The notes: generated by a model from the sequence alone, not told the origin. A DNA stretch of 64,000 nt from Asterias amurensis (GCF_032118995.1 NC_092657.1:9053391-9117390), one strand, 5' to 3'; positions 33,101-45,543 are shown, numbered from the stretch's first letter. A program made the numbers and translations.

Positions 33101-34422
33101 AACAAACTGGTAAAACCAAAAGCAAACACACTATATAAAAACTTGCCTCATGCCATGTCAAATAAACCAACTAAGGTACAGGTCACTTCTCAGATTTGGC
33201 TAAAATTCATTTCTTATATTTATTAATGAACAAAGCACACCCCCCACCCAAATGTTTGTCAAAGTGAATATGGCATAATTTGCGCCAGAAAAAAAAAGTG
33301 CTTTAGTACCTGCAAGTAGTTGTCACGCAATGACTCAAAACATATCCCAATCCTTATTTTCTGTACAAGCTACTTAAAACTTAAAACACAAAAATTAATA
33401 TTGACTATGCTCCATGATGCATCCAGGCAAATGGACCAAACAATGTTTGAGGGACTCCTCCCATTTCTGGTGAGACAACTCTTTGAATACCAGGTATTTT
33501 GTCCACATGTATTAAATTGTCCCTTTTGTTCTGTATTTTATATGACAATTAAACCACTATTTTTTAGAAAACAATTTATTCTGTTATACAAAAAAGTATT
33601 TTATACATGACCTCCACAGATTTCATGTCATGTTCATGATGTAATTTATAATACTATACATAAAAGTACCATGAACATTTTATGCAATCAGATTGGTCGA
33701 AGACTGGTTCACGAGAGATATTACCTTGTTCTTTAGAACAAATCTGTGAAAGAATGGTGAACATGCATAAATAAATGGTCCCTATACAAGCACATTGTTT
33801 CATAAAAGATCTGTGGACAACAATATCCTCATTTAGGGGCACTTTGTTGACTTATTCACAAAGTCAATCTATATCACAAAATAACCTACAGTTCAGACCA
33901 ATCAGAGTGCATCCCAACATTTTATTGTAAAAGTAATACAGAACTATCCTTATTTATTGTTAATCATAGTGCCAAGGTAATCCACATACACATGAGCAAC
34001 AAACTGTTTGTTTTCGTCAGTTTTGAGTGTTGTGGGGTATGGAAATTTAAATAATGGTTTTCTGCAAATAATATTAGTGTTCATACAGCAGCCTGTAGAG
34101 AGAAAAGGCAATGAAATACCCTTCTTTGAGAATAAGTTAGAGTTATTTAAGTTTAAATCACACACTGGATTACCATTTCCTGCTGTGTATCTTCTTCAAT
34201 GGCAATTCACAACACACTACAAAATGCAAATATTCAATGAGGCAAATCGCAATTTCTTGAAGGGGGTGGTATGCTCACTGTTATAGGCTTATAATTCCAA
34301 CACAGTTTTTAGATTTGTGAAGGACTTTTTTGTATTGTTTATTGTTGTTATATCCATACATGAGTATTGTAAACCAATTTCAGCCAATCTGAGAGTGACC
34401 TGTACCAATCTCAAAACACAGT
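27131..34422. other. Long non-coding interval
   Basis: No exon could be supported. Contents noted: a short repeat with a CCACGGC...GCCGTGG stem near 28750-28776; a CpG-richer patch at 30230-30650 that could be a promoter or a GC-rich repeat; and a diverged direct duplication of several hundred bases (31640-31870 versus 32630-32910, shared words GCCAACCAAG, CATTGCAAAA, CATCAGCTT, TTGACAATGAGAAT). Open frames here are short and low-complexity. Confidence 0.5.
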
Positions 34423-34428
34423 TTTATT
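34423..34428 (-). terminator. Polyadenylation signal of the RPA-like gene
   Basis: AATAAA on the minus strand, 71 nt after the TAA stop of the terminal coding exon, a normal 3' UTR distance. Confidence 0.5.
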
Positions 34429-34498
34429 TGACATGGATTAACCAAACTCATCCATAGCATACAACAAAGTCAAGTAAAAGTTCTTCCATGTACCAGTC

Positions 34499-37400
34499 TT
34501 ACTCTGTGTTAAACTTGTTGATACTTCTATCAACAGATCTGTACATGACATCAATGCAAAAAGGCATAGCTGCTTGCAAGTCATCAAGGCAATCCAACTC
34601 CAATCTGTCAAGTATCAATCCTTCCTCAACTTTATACTCCACATTATCTGCTGTATCCAGATGCAACATGCCACTGAAAAAAAAAATAACATAAAAATAA
34701 AAGTGATGCTGTTGAAACCCCTCAGCCCTTATACATTTTAGCTAACCAAAAAAAATCACCAAACCATATTCCTTAACCTCACCACTGTAACCTTGATATT
34801 CGACCTGTGCAAATGAACTCACGCTGATTTTTATGGTCATTAATTGTTGTTGTAATCACCAAATCTATACTTTGCCTATAAGGGAGTGAAAGTAATAATG
34901 AAGTATGAATACTTTGTGGTTACAATCCAAAGACCATATGGCTGTGACTCACAATAACCATCACCTTTTACCTTCGACCATTACACCCAAAACAATCCCA
35001 ATCTTCCTTCCCAAAAGACAACTCCCCACCAAGTAACAAATCCATGTATCAATCCTATCTGGAATTTCAGTCCAAAAACGGATAGATGGATGTCATGAAA
35101 GACAGCAGGATGCCTAGTGGACAGATGCCACAGATGATGACAATCCCTCCATGACTGAAGGGTAGAACAAAACAAACACATCAACCCCCAAAACAAAACA
35201 AAAAATTTTTCATCCCTAAATTACGTAATTAATCTGTAAAACTCCTTTCAAACATTCCAATTTGCCTCCATTAACAACAATAATTATGAAAAAAATATGT
35301 ATATTATATACATTGCTCACACACAATGTACATAATTACTCAAAAGCGCATAACACTTCATTCATTACACCCACATTTATGGTGCTAACAAACTGTTCCT
35401 CAAATTAACAGACTCATGTAATAAAACAATACACTAAGCACATTTTCAGTAATGATAAACTTAAGACTTATGCTTGTGCACACCACTACCATATCCAAAC
35501 CTATCACACTCACTCTCTGATTATATCATCACAATATATTCTCACACAAGCAAAACATCTCTTTAACAATTTTTAAAATAACAATTGTAATTCTACCATT
35601 ACAATATTGAAGTCTACAATTTGTTCCTAATGAGGCACTGCAACTCTCTTTAACAAGGGGAACTTCTTTGAATAAGTTGTCAAAAACTTTGCAAAGACCA
35701 CCACAGCAAAAGTACAGAGCAAAGTGACAACTGCTGTAATGATATGTGTTAGTTCTACTCCTGCAATCCTGGTCATGATAACAATCACAAGAATGAAAAT
35801 ACTGCCATACTTACTTTTCATCGACATTGAACCCATCAATTTTTAAGGTTGCCCTCTGGTCACAGTCAACAACCTTATCACAGTAGGAGTAAAGAAAACA
35901 CTTTTGTAATTACTAATAATAATTACCTCAAAAAAGTACCCATACATAAAACTATTTGAATAATCTGCACCTTTTTAAATAACGTGGTCAGTTTGTTAAT
36001 ATCTGAAATAATGTAGTACCACCACCATCAGTTATGAAAGTATTGCAAACACAACTTTAAACCACATGATCACTTTATCATCAGACTCATCCATTTCTTT
36101 TCAATAACATGTAAATGTAGGGAGCATGATATTTGCCAATGACATACCATCCCCCCTGATTTTAACTCAACAAATTTAACTCAACAAATCACAGCAATCA
36201 AAAATACTATGATTAAATAAGTAAAAATGTATACAAAATAAAAATGCAACAACAAATATCACAAAACCATATTATTATAAAAATACAAACACATCTAAAC
36301 ACTTCTTCAACAAATACAATTTGTTTACCTCATCTTAAGTAAGTTTTTGTGAACAATGTAATGTATACATTACATTGTTCACAAAAACTTACCACCTATA
36401 AACACTTCGACAAATTTAAACTATTGAGCAATCAAGTTTTGTGCAATGGAAACTCCAAATTAAAACATCCATACTCAACTATTTCCCTATTTCAAAAATT
36501 AACACAGAACCATAAAACAACATAATATAACCAGTACATATAGATACATAAACACTTTAACTAACAAGAAAAACATTACTCACCTCAACTGTGGTCTGTT
36601 GGGTACTATTCAAATTCAACGAGTTGTTGTACATCTTGGAGTAGATATTCTTCACCACAACAGTTGTATCTACCTCAATAGCTTCACTATCCGTAGTTTG
36701 TCTCCACAAATTCACACATACTTTCTTTGACCTGTCGTTAACATCTTCAAGTTCCAATTCTCTTCTTTTAGATCGAGAACTCTCCTTCAGTGGTGACACC
36801 TTATAAATGTCAATATAAATAACAATGAAAAAATGTCAATGAAAAATATACAATATACTTAGACAATTAACAATTATTGCATGATTAAACACAGCAACTC
36901 AACACAGCAATTACCTATGTACATGTAAAGTACAATATTATGTAAATTATTCTGATGTATCACGGTGAAAACGAATAAATATACTTGTGCACAAAGAGCA
37001 TTAAACTTACACCATGGTATTCCCAAAGGTAGATGGAGAGAAGGTGGGTAAACCAACAAACATAAGCTGATACAAAATATTTGAAAATGTGCTTCTGCTA
37101 AACTTTCAGCCACTCATGGGCAATACTATAATCCTTATTTTGTCAATCCAAAACGAACTTAAGCCTTACAATTATATGAACTCTAAAACATACACATCAT
37201 GAAATACCATCACAGCAATTACAAAAAAAATAGACTGGAGTATTCAGTTCATTGTACACACCTCGCCAAAAGACAAACAAACTTTCCTGGACACATACCT
37301 TCACTACTGTCCCCGTTACAGAAAAGCGTTCATATGGATCTTTGCTCAAAGCATCTCGAACAGCCACAACTGGGGCATTCAAAAATACCTCCAATGCTTC

Positions 37401-38166
37401 ACAATTGAAATCAAAAACCTCGCCCCTGTATATCTGCAGGTCAAATAACAATGAACATTGTACTATAAGAATATTAACACAATAAACTTGGAAATACAAA
37501 AGTAATACACAAGTCTTACAGATGGTTCATCAGTACAATCACATTTACAAATTTATTATAGTGATTGTACTAATGAAAAAACAAAATGATAATATATTAC
37601 CCAGTTCTACTCATTTTGGCTCAATATGAATTGTTAAAAGCATATATTCTCTCCATAACCTACTCAATAAAATTTGGCCCAGGTTCTGTTTATACACCAG
37701 GTACATTAAGTATATAAATATTACATTTAAACAAATAATAATACACATCTACTTGAGTTGCATATTAAAAAAAAAAAAATTCTATATTAATCTTATTTAT
37801 TTTCTTATCATTATAAATGCTAAGAAAACAATGGTCAGCAGCGTCTGTGATGTTCTTACATGAAGCCGAGAATTAATCTTAATATTTAACTCACACAACA
37901 ATAAATTAGATACCAAAATACCTATCGATCTTCATAGTTCTCACCTTTGATTTCTCCGTCAGCCTAATAATGTCCTGGTTGCTTGCAGAACATGTTAGAG
38001 TTGCATGGGTTGCCTTCAAATATTTCTCACGAACTAAAAATTTCAAGTGAGACTTAACACTTGTATAAAGCTGCCGCACAACAAGATCCTTGGTGACAAC
38101 ATCAATGCAATGGGAAGCCCCACGCTCTTCCAAAGCCCCCAAAGTCCTCACAAAGACTGTAGCCAT
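34499..38166 (-). CDS. RPA-like OB-fold protein, five coding exons
   Basis: Spliced gene model of 268 codons. Exons: 38166-37945, 37433-37299, 36799-36584, 35873-35815 and 34673-34499. Donors are GTGAGA, GTATGT, GTGAGT and GTAAGT, with CAG/AAG/TAG acceptors behind T-rich tracts. Phases agree at every junction: three phase-0 joins, then 59 nt giving phase 2, completed by the last exon. The product has the OB-fold signature of the large RPA subunit: RFSVTGTVVK (residues 110-119), then a charged linker, DRSKKVCVNLW (141-151), TTVVVKNIYSKMY and LNLNSTQQTTVE. The middle of an RPA70 DNA-binding domain reads this way. It should bind single-stranded DNA. It is shorter than RPA70 and lacks its clear zinc ribbon. 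It lies on the same strand as the Helentron ORF; Helitrons may carry RPA genes, but a host gene is equally possible. The 59-nt exon is the least certain part. Confidence 0.6.
36339..36392. repeat. 54-bp perfect palindrome in an intron
   Basis: Two 27-bp arms with no spacer, starting GTAAGTTTTTGTGAACAATG and ending with its complement. It lies in the intron between the third and fourth coding exons of the RPA-like gene. Each outer end reads GTAAGT on its own strand, which is a splice-donor consensus. Confidence 0.95.
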
Positions 38167-39759
38167 CTAAAAAGTATAAGAATCAAATATACAAATACAT
38201 CAAAATGTCATGCTCGACCCAAAACTACAGATTCAGCGTTACAGAGCATGACAATGTCATGGCAAACCAACCTGCTCTTTTTAATTGTGTTGCATACCAT
38301 TTCAAACCACATCCCTACCAAACAACACACACAGAAAGAGCCAGATAGTGCTTTAGCAGCTCCTCCACACAAACAGCTATAATAATAGCCCCCTCGCCCG
38401 AAACGCATTCTCATATTTTTTATTAATAACCAGTGTCAGTGAGTAAGCTTAAAAAAATAGTGTAACTCGTTACCATATTAAAATCTAGTTACTACCCTGC
38501 ACTGACTGAGTACCACCACAACTTGTATTGTAAGTATTTTACACCTCACAACACAAAATATCCTCCGCTGTCCGGTTTTTGATGTACTTTGCCTTAATTC
38601 TTTGAATTGAAAAAAAATAATGACACCACATCAATGATGCCCTAATAATCAACTGATGCCCTAATTGCCTTCCTTTGTTTATAAGAAGTATGTAAAAAAT
38701 ATATTAAAACTTGATATTGAAACTTTCACACCATGCACCGATATTCGATGACTTCAATAGCATCCCCATATTTTGAGTTTGACCTGTTTTCGAGGCAAAC
38801 AAGAAAGTCAGTGTCCCAGTGAAGCCGTACGTGGAAGAAACATCTGCAGTGACTTCAAGTGTTCTGTGAAACTTTGTGTATGACTCTCTAGCCAGCAGTT
38901 GTCTTCATTTTACTCAAAATATTTTGTATTTAATTTAAAAAGTATAACAATGGTAATTAGCAAAAACTTAAAATAAAAAAAAAAAATATAAAAAAAAAGT
39001 GCAAATAAGTCTTCGCTTTCAAATGTTTTTTTTATAATAGTTTTGTGTCTTTTTATGTTTCGTAACATTTATAATAAAGCATACAAATAAACAGTGATAA
39101 TTGAACCACCAAGCCAATGTTTAAATTTTAATATTATTAATAATAATTATAATTATGAGGGATAAAAAAAAATTATCCAGAGTGTTGGAAAATGATATAA
39201 GGCACATGGCTTCTTTAAGCCTCTGTATTTTTTCCCCCAGAATGCTCAGCAGAATGTTTAGTCACATTATTTGATCATCGTGAATAATGAATTGAAAAAA
39301 TGTTTGATGAAACTTTTTCGGCGGGCAAATTTTTTGTTATGACCCTGACAGTGACAGTATGACATATTTTTGTACCTTTGCATTTTTACAAGTGCAACTT
39401 ACCAGTGGAGCCTCTGCCTCACATAATTCTAAGTTTTGGTCAAAGGAGAGGAGACTCTTTGCTTGGCAAGTCAAACCACAAACATTGTATCTAGGGACTG
39501 TTTACATTGCGCGCAGAGAGGAAAAGCTTTGCATCAATTTCTGGCACACCTTGAATACAGGATCTCCTATCCTACGATATAACAACCTGCCAACATGGTA
39601 GGACCCTGTTGATAATTCAAACTTATTCAAGACCAACAACCACCGCCGGCCCTATAAAAAACATAATAATTAGAAAATCACTACTGGATCTTTACACCAC
39701 AACAAATACAGTCTTTACACTGAATTCGTAAACATTTTCATGAACTCCAGGAGTCTTAC

Positions 39760-39900
39760 CTTTCTCCAAAGATGAGATTCTCTGCTGATAAGTCGAGTGC
39801 TAACGATAGCTACATTACAGCGGCCAGCGCGGGTGTTGACCAACGTCCCCAAAACTCGACCTTGCGGATGCGCGCGTACACGCACGCACGTGACTACTTA
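39760..39900 (-). promoter_or_regulatory. GC-rich first exon / promoter region of the RPA-like gene
   Basis: A CpG-rich patch in AT-rich DNA. On the minus strand it ends GGAGAAAG followed by GTAAGACTC, a strong donor (exon end at 39760) that would splice to the TTTTTAG acceptor at 38167, one base before the ATG. It contains an ATG followed at once by TAG (39815-39810), a start-stop uORF, so the exon is non-coding. The 5' boundary is a guess. Confidence 0.5.
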
Positions 39901-40029
39901 GGCCGTGTCCGAAACGACGACTTCGGCTACAGCTACGGCTAGATCAGCGCGTCTACCAGTGTTGAAGAATAGGCAAACGCGCGTGATCTAGCCGTAGCTG
40001 TAGCCGAAGTCGTCGTTTCGGACACGGCC
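39901..40029. mobile_element. MITE with perfect 46-bp terminal inverted repeats
   Basis: 129 bp flanked by TA (39899-39900, 40030-40031). The arms begin GGCCGTGTCCGAAACGACGA and are perfect inverted copies over 46 bp, with a 37-nt loop holding further GCGCGT/ACGCGC pairing. The TA duplication suggests Tc1/mariner-type mobilisation. It sits at the upstream edge of the RPA-like gene's first exon. Confidence 0.85.
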
Positions 40030-40189
40030 TAAGTCTCGCGCGCAAAACAGGTTCCACCTGATTCCGGTATGGAAGGGGATTCTGTCCCCATACGACGAAC
40101 TAGCTGTGCACACAAACTTCTTTTGATAGCGCCCTCTTTTGAATCATCCTTCTCCAGCAGCCGACGTTAATTTCACTCCCAGGGGTCGA

Positions 40190-40363
40190 TTTCACCATGA
40201 TTTCACAAAGAGTTAGGACGTAATCGTCTTATCTCGAGTTAGGACGAGTAACTCGTCCTAAGTTAGGATTAATCTTAAGGTCTGCATGCTACAGTGCAGG
40301 GTTGGGACTCGTCCTAAGTCCTATAAAATTAGTCGTAAGTTAGGAAGAGTTTTGTGAAATCGA
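40190..40363. mobile_element. MITE-like inverted repeat
   Basis: The left end GATTTCACAAAGAGTTAGGA and right end GTTAGGAAGAGTTTTGTGAA form imperfect inverted termini. Several internal AGTTAGGACGAGT / ACTCGTCCTAA words give the whole a foldback character. Non-coding. Confidence 0.65.
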
Positions 40364-41590
40364 CGGCAGGACTCACAGCTAGTTGGGGGAACAGATGTTT
40401 TCACGCCGACCACACGCGTGACCTCGGTGTCATTGACATTAACCAGGCGGCCATTGCTTTGTGTACAAACTAATGCACAGGCCCATAGGGAATATTTGGG
40501 GTTTTTTTTTGTTTTTTTTTTCTCAGCCCCATTAATTAACCCAAGTCATAGACCCCTGTTAATTGACACCACTTCGACTGTGTGTGTTAAGTGCCTACAA
40601 CTTATGATAATTAGTTTGGCGTATTAAAACTTGCCTATTTAATTTTAGTGCGGTGCACCCCTGTATTGTCTCATCCACTAATACAATATTTCACTAAAAC
40701 AAAAACTCAACTATTTTAAAAACACATTACCATGGAGTACTAGTTCCTTTCTATAATATAAAACTTCCCGTCCTGGTGATGGCGCTTACACATTCAAAAC
40801 ACGACATGGCAATCCAAACGGTGACAACTTTTTTACATTTTTATCATAATTATGAATGTCAGATTTTCGGACTCGTTGTCTTCGCGTTAGGATACTGAAA
40901 TTTCAGTCTTCTTCCATCACAGCACGCCACAAACCACTGGTGCCAGTGACAAAAATTGTATCTCGTCAATCATTCCATGATTAAAACAATTGTCATAGAT
41001 CTCCTGAACAAGATGTCATAATGTCCTTGTTTGTGCTGTCTTAGGTTACAACTTGTGACATTTCACTCTAAAAGACTACCCCACTCTGTCGTTTACTTCC
41101 TGTCCAAACAGGAAGCTCTAAAGTTCAAAAAGTCATATCTCCTGAACCATGTCATTAAAGGGACACATTGCCTTGGATCGCGCGCGTTTGTCTAATAAAA
41201 AGCATTTTTTAATTAGCCATTCTTGTATCTGTCATATCTTAAAAAGTATACGTCTAATCCTAAAACTTTTTTCAGTTATAGACTTATCTTGCAGTGTAGA
41301 TGTTAGTTCTGGCCTAACATTACCCGGCGTCATCATAACGTCATATTTGTAGGCGTTTGTTCTTGAAGTCTACAAAGTAGACACGTTGAGGAAATGTTGG
41401 GTGGTAAATCCTGGCACCATGGCTACAACGTACTTTTTGTATAGGTCAAGTCACTTTCAAATAATTATTTAATTAGTAAAATTGGCACACTGTGTAAAGC
41501 ATACTAAGAATATGTTTGCTCGGCCACATTAATTAATGAATTAATATTCACCAGATGTAATAGATTGCAATCCATAATAATTTAATCACA
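40364..41590. other. Intergenic, no gene seen
   Basis: Contains T-runs near 40500 and, around 41150, an AAAGGGACACATTGCCTTGG stretch resembling a dispersed repeat end. No exon supported. Confidence 0.5.
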
Positions 41591-41599
41591 TGTGAATAA

Positions 41600-42320
41600 T
41601 TTATTAGCTAATCTTCAGGCCTATATCCCAAGAAGTGTACAACCGATTTTCAATTTTGTTTTCAGTTATAGACTCCTTGGGCATGAGAAATTAGCCTTAA
41701 GTAGCCCTATTCCCATATTGACCATGACCTTTGGGTCAACCGGAAGTGGAACTATATCTCAAGAATTACACAGCTGATTTTCAAACCTTTTCAGTTATAG
41801 ACTCAATGAGCATTGTAGAGTAGCCTTGGGTTACCGTGACCCAATATTGACCTTTACTTCCGGGTCAACCGGAAGTGGACCATTTCCCAAGAACTACACA
41901 ACCAATTTAAAATAAAAAAATCAGTTATGGACTCCTTGGGCATGGGAGATTTGGATTTGGTAACCGTCACCCCATGTTGACCTTTACTTCCGGGTTAACC
42001 AGAAGTAGGACCATATCTCAAGAACTGAACAACCTTTTTTCAACTTTTTTTCAGTTATAGAATCATTGGGCATTGTAGATTAGCCCTGGGTAACCGTGAC
42101 CCCATGTTGACCTTTTTCCGGGTCAACCGGAAGTGGGACCACATCTCAAGAATTACAAAACCGATTTCCAAACTTATTTTCAGTTAAAGACTCTTCGGGC
42201 ATTGGAGATTAGCTTTGAGAAACCGTGACCCCATGTTGACCTTTACATCTTGTCTTAACAGGAATCTCAATCGATTTAAACATATCTCCTGAACCACATG
42301 TCACAATGTCATAATGTTTG
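41600..42320. repeat. Degenerate tandem repeat, about 130-bp unit, with CCGGAAGT motifs
   Basis: TTTTCAGTTATAGACT-type words recur near 41664, 41789, 41922, 42052 and 42180, and each unit continues with a TTGGGCAT word, a TGACC(C/T)-rich stretch and GGGTCAACCGGAAGTGG. A more diverged copy appears near 41270. In the better-kept units ACTTCCGG-GTCAA-CCGGAAGT forms an 8-bp stem. Non-coding. Confidence 0.85.
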
Positions 42321-42403
42321 TGATTTCTTGTTTTGTTAGAACATTATTTGAATCAGAAAAAACGGAACAGCTTTGTGTTTGTTCACAAACACCTAATGTC
42401 TAG

Positions 42404-44412
42404 TTGTACTTCATGCTGTAAATACATGTTAAATACACCGGCTATGAAGGGAGCCAATTGGCAACCCTCATAGAGTAGACTAGCCTCAGTGAGTTATTGA
42501 AATTTAACTCTGAATATTTGTACATCACGCTGTAAGTACATGTTAAATATACAGGCTATGAAGGGAGTCAATTGGCAACCCTCATTAGAGTAGACTAGCC
42601 ACAATGAGTTATTGGAATTTAACTCTGAATATTTTTACTTCATGCTGTAAATACATGTTAAATACACGGGCTATGAAGGGAGCCAATTGGCAACCCTCAT
42701 ACAGTAGACTAGCCACAGTGAGTTATTGAAATTTAACTCTGAATATTTTGTACATCACACTGTAATCACATGTTAACTACACGGGCTATGAAGGGAGCCA
42801 ATTGGCAACCCTCGTACAGTAGACTAGCCACAGTGAGTTATTGAAATTTAACTCAGAATATTTTGCACATCACGCTGTAAATACATGTTAAATACAGGGC
42901 TATGAAGGGAGCCAATTGGCAACCCTCATAGAGTAGACTAGCCACAGTGAGTTATTGAAATTTAACTCTGAATATTTGTACATCACGCTGTATGTACATG
43001 TTAAATATACAGGCTATGAAGGGAGCCAATTGGCAACCCTCATTAGAGTAGACTAGCCACAATGAGTTATTGGAATTTAACTCTGAATATTTGTACTTCA
43101 TGCTGTAAATACATGTTAAATACACGGGCTATGAAGGGAGCCAATTGGCAACCCTCATACAGTACACTAGCCACAGTGAGTTATTGAAATTTAACTCTGA
43201 ATATTTTGTACATCACACTGTAATCACATGTTAAATACACGGGCTATGAATTCAGGGAGCCATTTGGCAACCCTCATAGAGTAGACTAGCCACAATGAGT
43301 TATTGACATTTAACTCTGAATATTTGTACTTCATGCTGTAAATACATGTTAAATACACCGGCTATGAAGGGAGCCAATTGGCAACCCTCATAGAGTAGAC
43401 TAGCCTCAGTGAGTTATTGAAATTTAACTCTGAATATTTGTACATCACGCTGTAAGTACATGTTAAATATACAGGCTATGAAGGGAGTCAATTGGCAACC
43501 CTCATTAGAGTAGACTAGCCACAATGAGTTATTGGAATTTATCTCTGAATATTTTTACTTCATGCTGTAAATACATGTTAAATACACGGGCTATGAAGGG
43601 AGCCAATTGGCAACCCTCATACAGTAGACTAGCCACAGTGAGTTATTGAAATTTAACTCTGAATATTTTGTACATCACACTGTAATCACATGTTAACTAC
43701 ACGGGCTATGAAGGGAGCCAATTGGCAACCCTCGTACAGTAGACTAGCCACAGTGAGTTATTGAAATTTAACTCAGAATATTTTGCACATCACGCTGTAA
43801 ATACATGTTAAATACAGGGCTATGAAGGGAGCCAATTGGCAACCCTCATAGAGTAGACTAGCCACAGTGAGTTATTGAAATTTAACTCTGAATATTTGTA
43901 CATCACGCTGTATGTACATGTTAAATATACAGGCTATGAAGGGAGCCAATTGGCAACCCTCATTAGAGTAGACTAGCCACAATGAGTTATTGGAATTTAA
44001 CTCTGAATATTTGTACTTCATGCTGTAAATACATGTTAAATACACGGGCTATGAAGGGAGCCAATTGGCAACCCTCATACAGTACACTAGCCACAGTGAG
44101 TTATTGAAATTTAACTCTGAATATTTTGTACATCACACTGTAATCACATGTTAAATACACGGGCTATGAATTCAGGGAGCCATTTGGCAACCCTCATAGA
44201 GTAGACTAGCCACAATGAGTTATTGACATTTAACTCTGAATATTTGTACTTCATGCTGTAAATACATGTTAAATACACCGGCTATGAAGGGAGCCAATTG
44301 GCAACCCTCATAGAGTAGACTAGCCTCAGTGAGTTATTGACATTTAACTCTGAATATTTGTACTTCATGCTGTAAATACATGTTAAATACACGGGCTATG
44401 AAGGGAGCCAAT
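42404..44412. repeat. 115-bp tandem satellite, array 2 (left part)
   Basis: The same monomer and the same order of diagnostic variants as array 1. Landmarks repeat at exactly 920 bp (for example TTGTACTTCATGCTG at 42404, 43324 and 44244), giving two full higher-order repeats plus a partial one. The right part continues after the inserted MITE. Confidence 0.95.
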
Positions 44413-45130
44413 AGACTGTGCAAGTCTCGCGCAGATTTGAACTTCCGGGACCATTGTGGTCCCAACCTCATGGAGTTTTACGTTGGGGAGATTTTGTTTC
44501 GTCCATTACTTTAGTTTAATATAGTTTATTACCATTAAAATGACATATGTTGTTAAAAATGTAATACTAATTAACAACATATGTAAAAGTAAAAAAAAAT
44601 AAAGGCAACATAAAAACAAAGAAAAACCGATATTTAAACTTGACCTCAGGTCAGGTAACTTGTAAAAAATTAAGAATTTGTGCCCATCTCCGATCACGAA
44701 ACTTACGCAGACGCTTGTTTTGGCCGCGCGGGATGGAAAGCCTTTTCATTGGTCGCTTAGGCGTCGGCTTCCTCTTTAAAATGCGTCACGCGTTTATCTA
44801 ACGCCCTTTCGACCATCGTGCGTCCGCGTATAAACCAGCTTTCAGTAGTTTCACGTTCGGGCGTAGATTTACAAAAGGGGTTTCAAAACATTTAAGATCA
44901 AACAAACATCCTTGTCCCAGAGTTTTACTTTTGTCTATACATAGACTTTAACCGATAATTGTGTATTTGTTTAAAAAGCTAAAATTAATTTAAACAAGCT
45001 CTAGAGGGTATTTTTGTGGTTCAGATTCGGCATTAAGAAAAAATTAAAGCAAAGATTTGATTCATAAAAAAATTAAGTTATTCAGTTGTCGTGTTTTCTC
45101 GCTCCGGTGCGCGCGAGACTTGCACAGTCT
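44413..45130. mobile_element. 718-bp MITE inserted in the satellite, AT target duplication
   Basis: Perfect 20-bp terminal inverted repeats AGACTGTGCAAGTCTCGCGC. The flanking satellite word CCAATTGGC is split as CCAAT / ATTGGC, so the duplicated target is the dinucleotide AT (44411-44412, 45131-45132). No ORF longer than 63 codons, so non-autonomous. An AT duplication is, as I recall, typical of the ISL2EU superfamily; this is a suggestion only. Confidence 0.9.
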
Positions 45131-45543
45131 ATTGGCAACCCTCATAGAGTAGACTAGCCACAATGAGTTATTGCAATTTAACTCTGAATATTTGTACATT
45201 ACGCTGTAAATACATGTTAAATACACAGGCTATGAAGGGAGCCAATTGCGACCCTCATGGAGTAGACTCTCCACAGTGAGTTATTGGAATTTAACTCTGA
45301 ATATTTGTACTTCATGCTGTAAATACATGTTAAATACATGGGCTATGAAGGAAGCCAATTGGCAACCCTCATAGACTAGCCACAATGAGTTATTGAAATT
45401 TAACTCTGAATATTTGTACTTCATGCTGTAAATACATGTTAAATACACAGGCTATGAAGGGAGCCAATTGGCAACCCTCATAGTAGAGTAGACAGCCACA
45501 ATGAGTTATAGAAATTTAACTGAGTATTTGTACATCACGCTGT
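45131..45543. repeat. 115-bp tandem satellite, array 2 (right part)
   Basis: About 3.5 more diverged monomers continuing the array beyond the MITE, with small deletions in the AGAGTAGACTAGCC region. The array edge is more decayed than the core. Confidence 0.9.

Noticed and set aside
35627-35839. 70-codon hydrophobic minus-strand ORF
   Set aside because: It overlaps the predicted 59-nt exon and its donor; the hydrophobic part lies in the intron.
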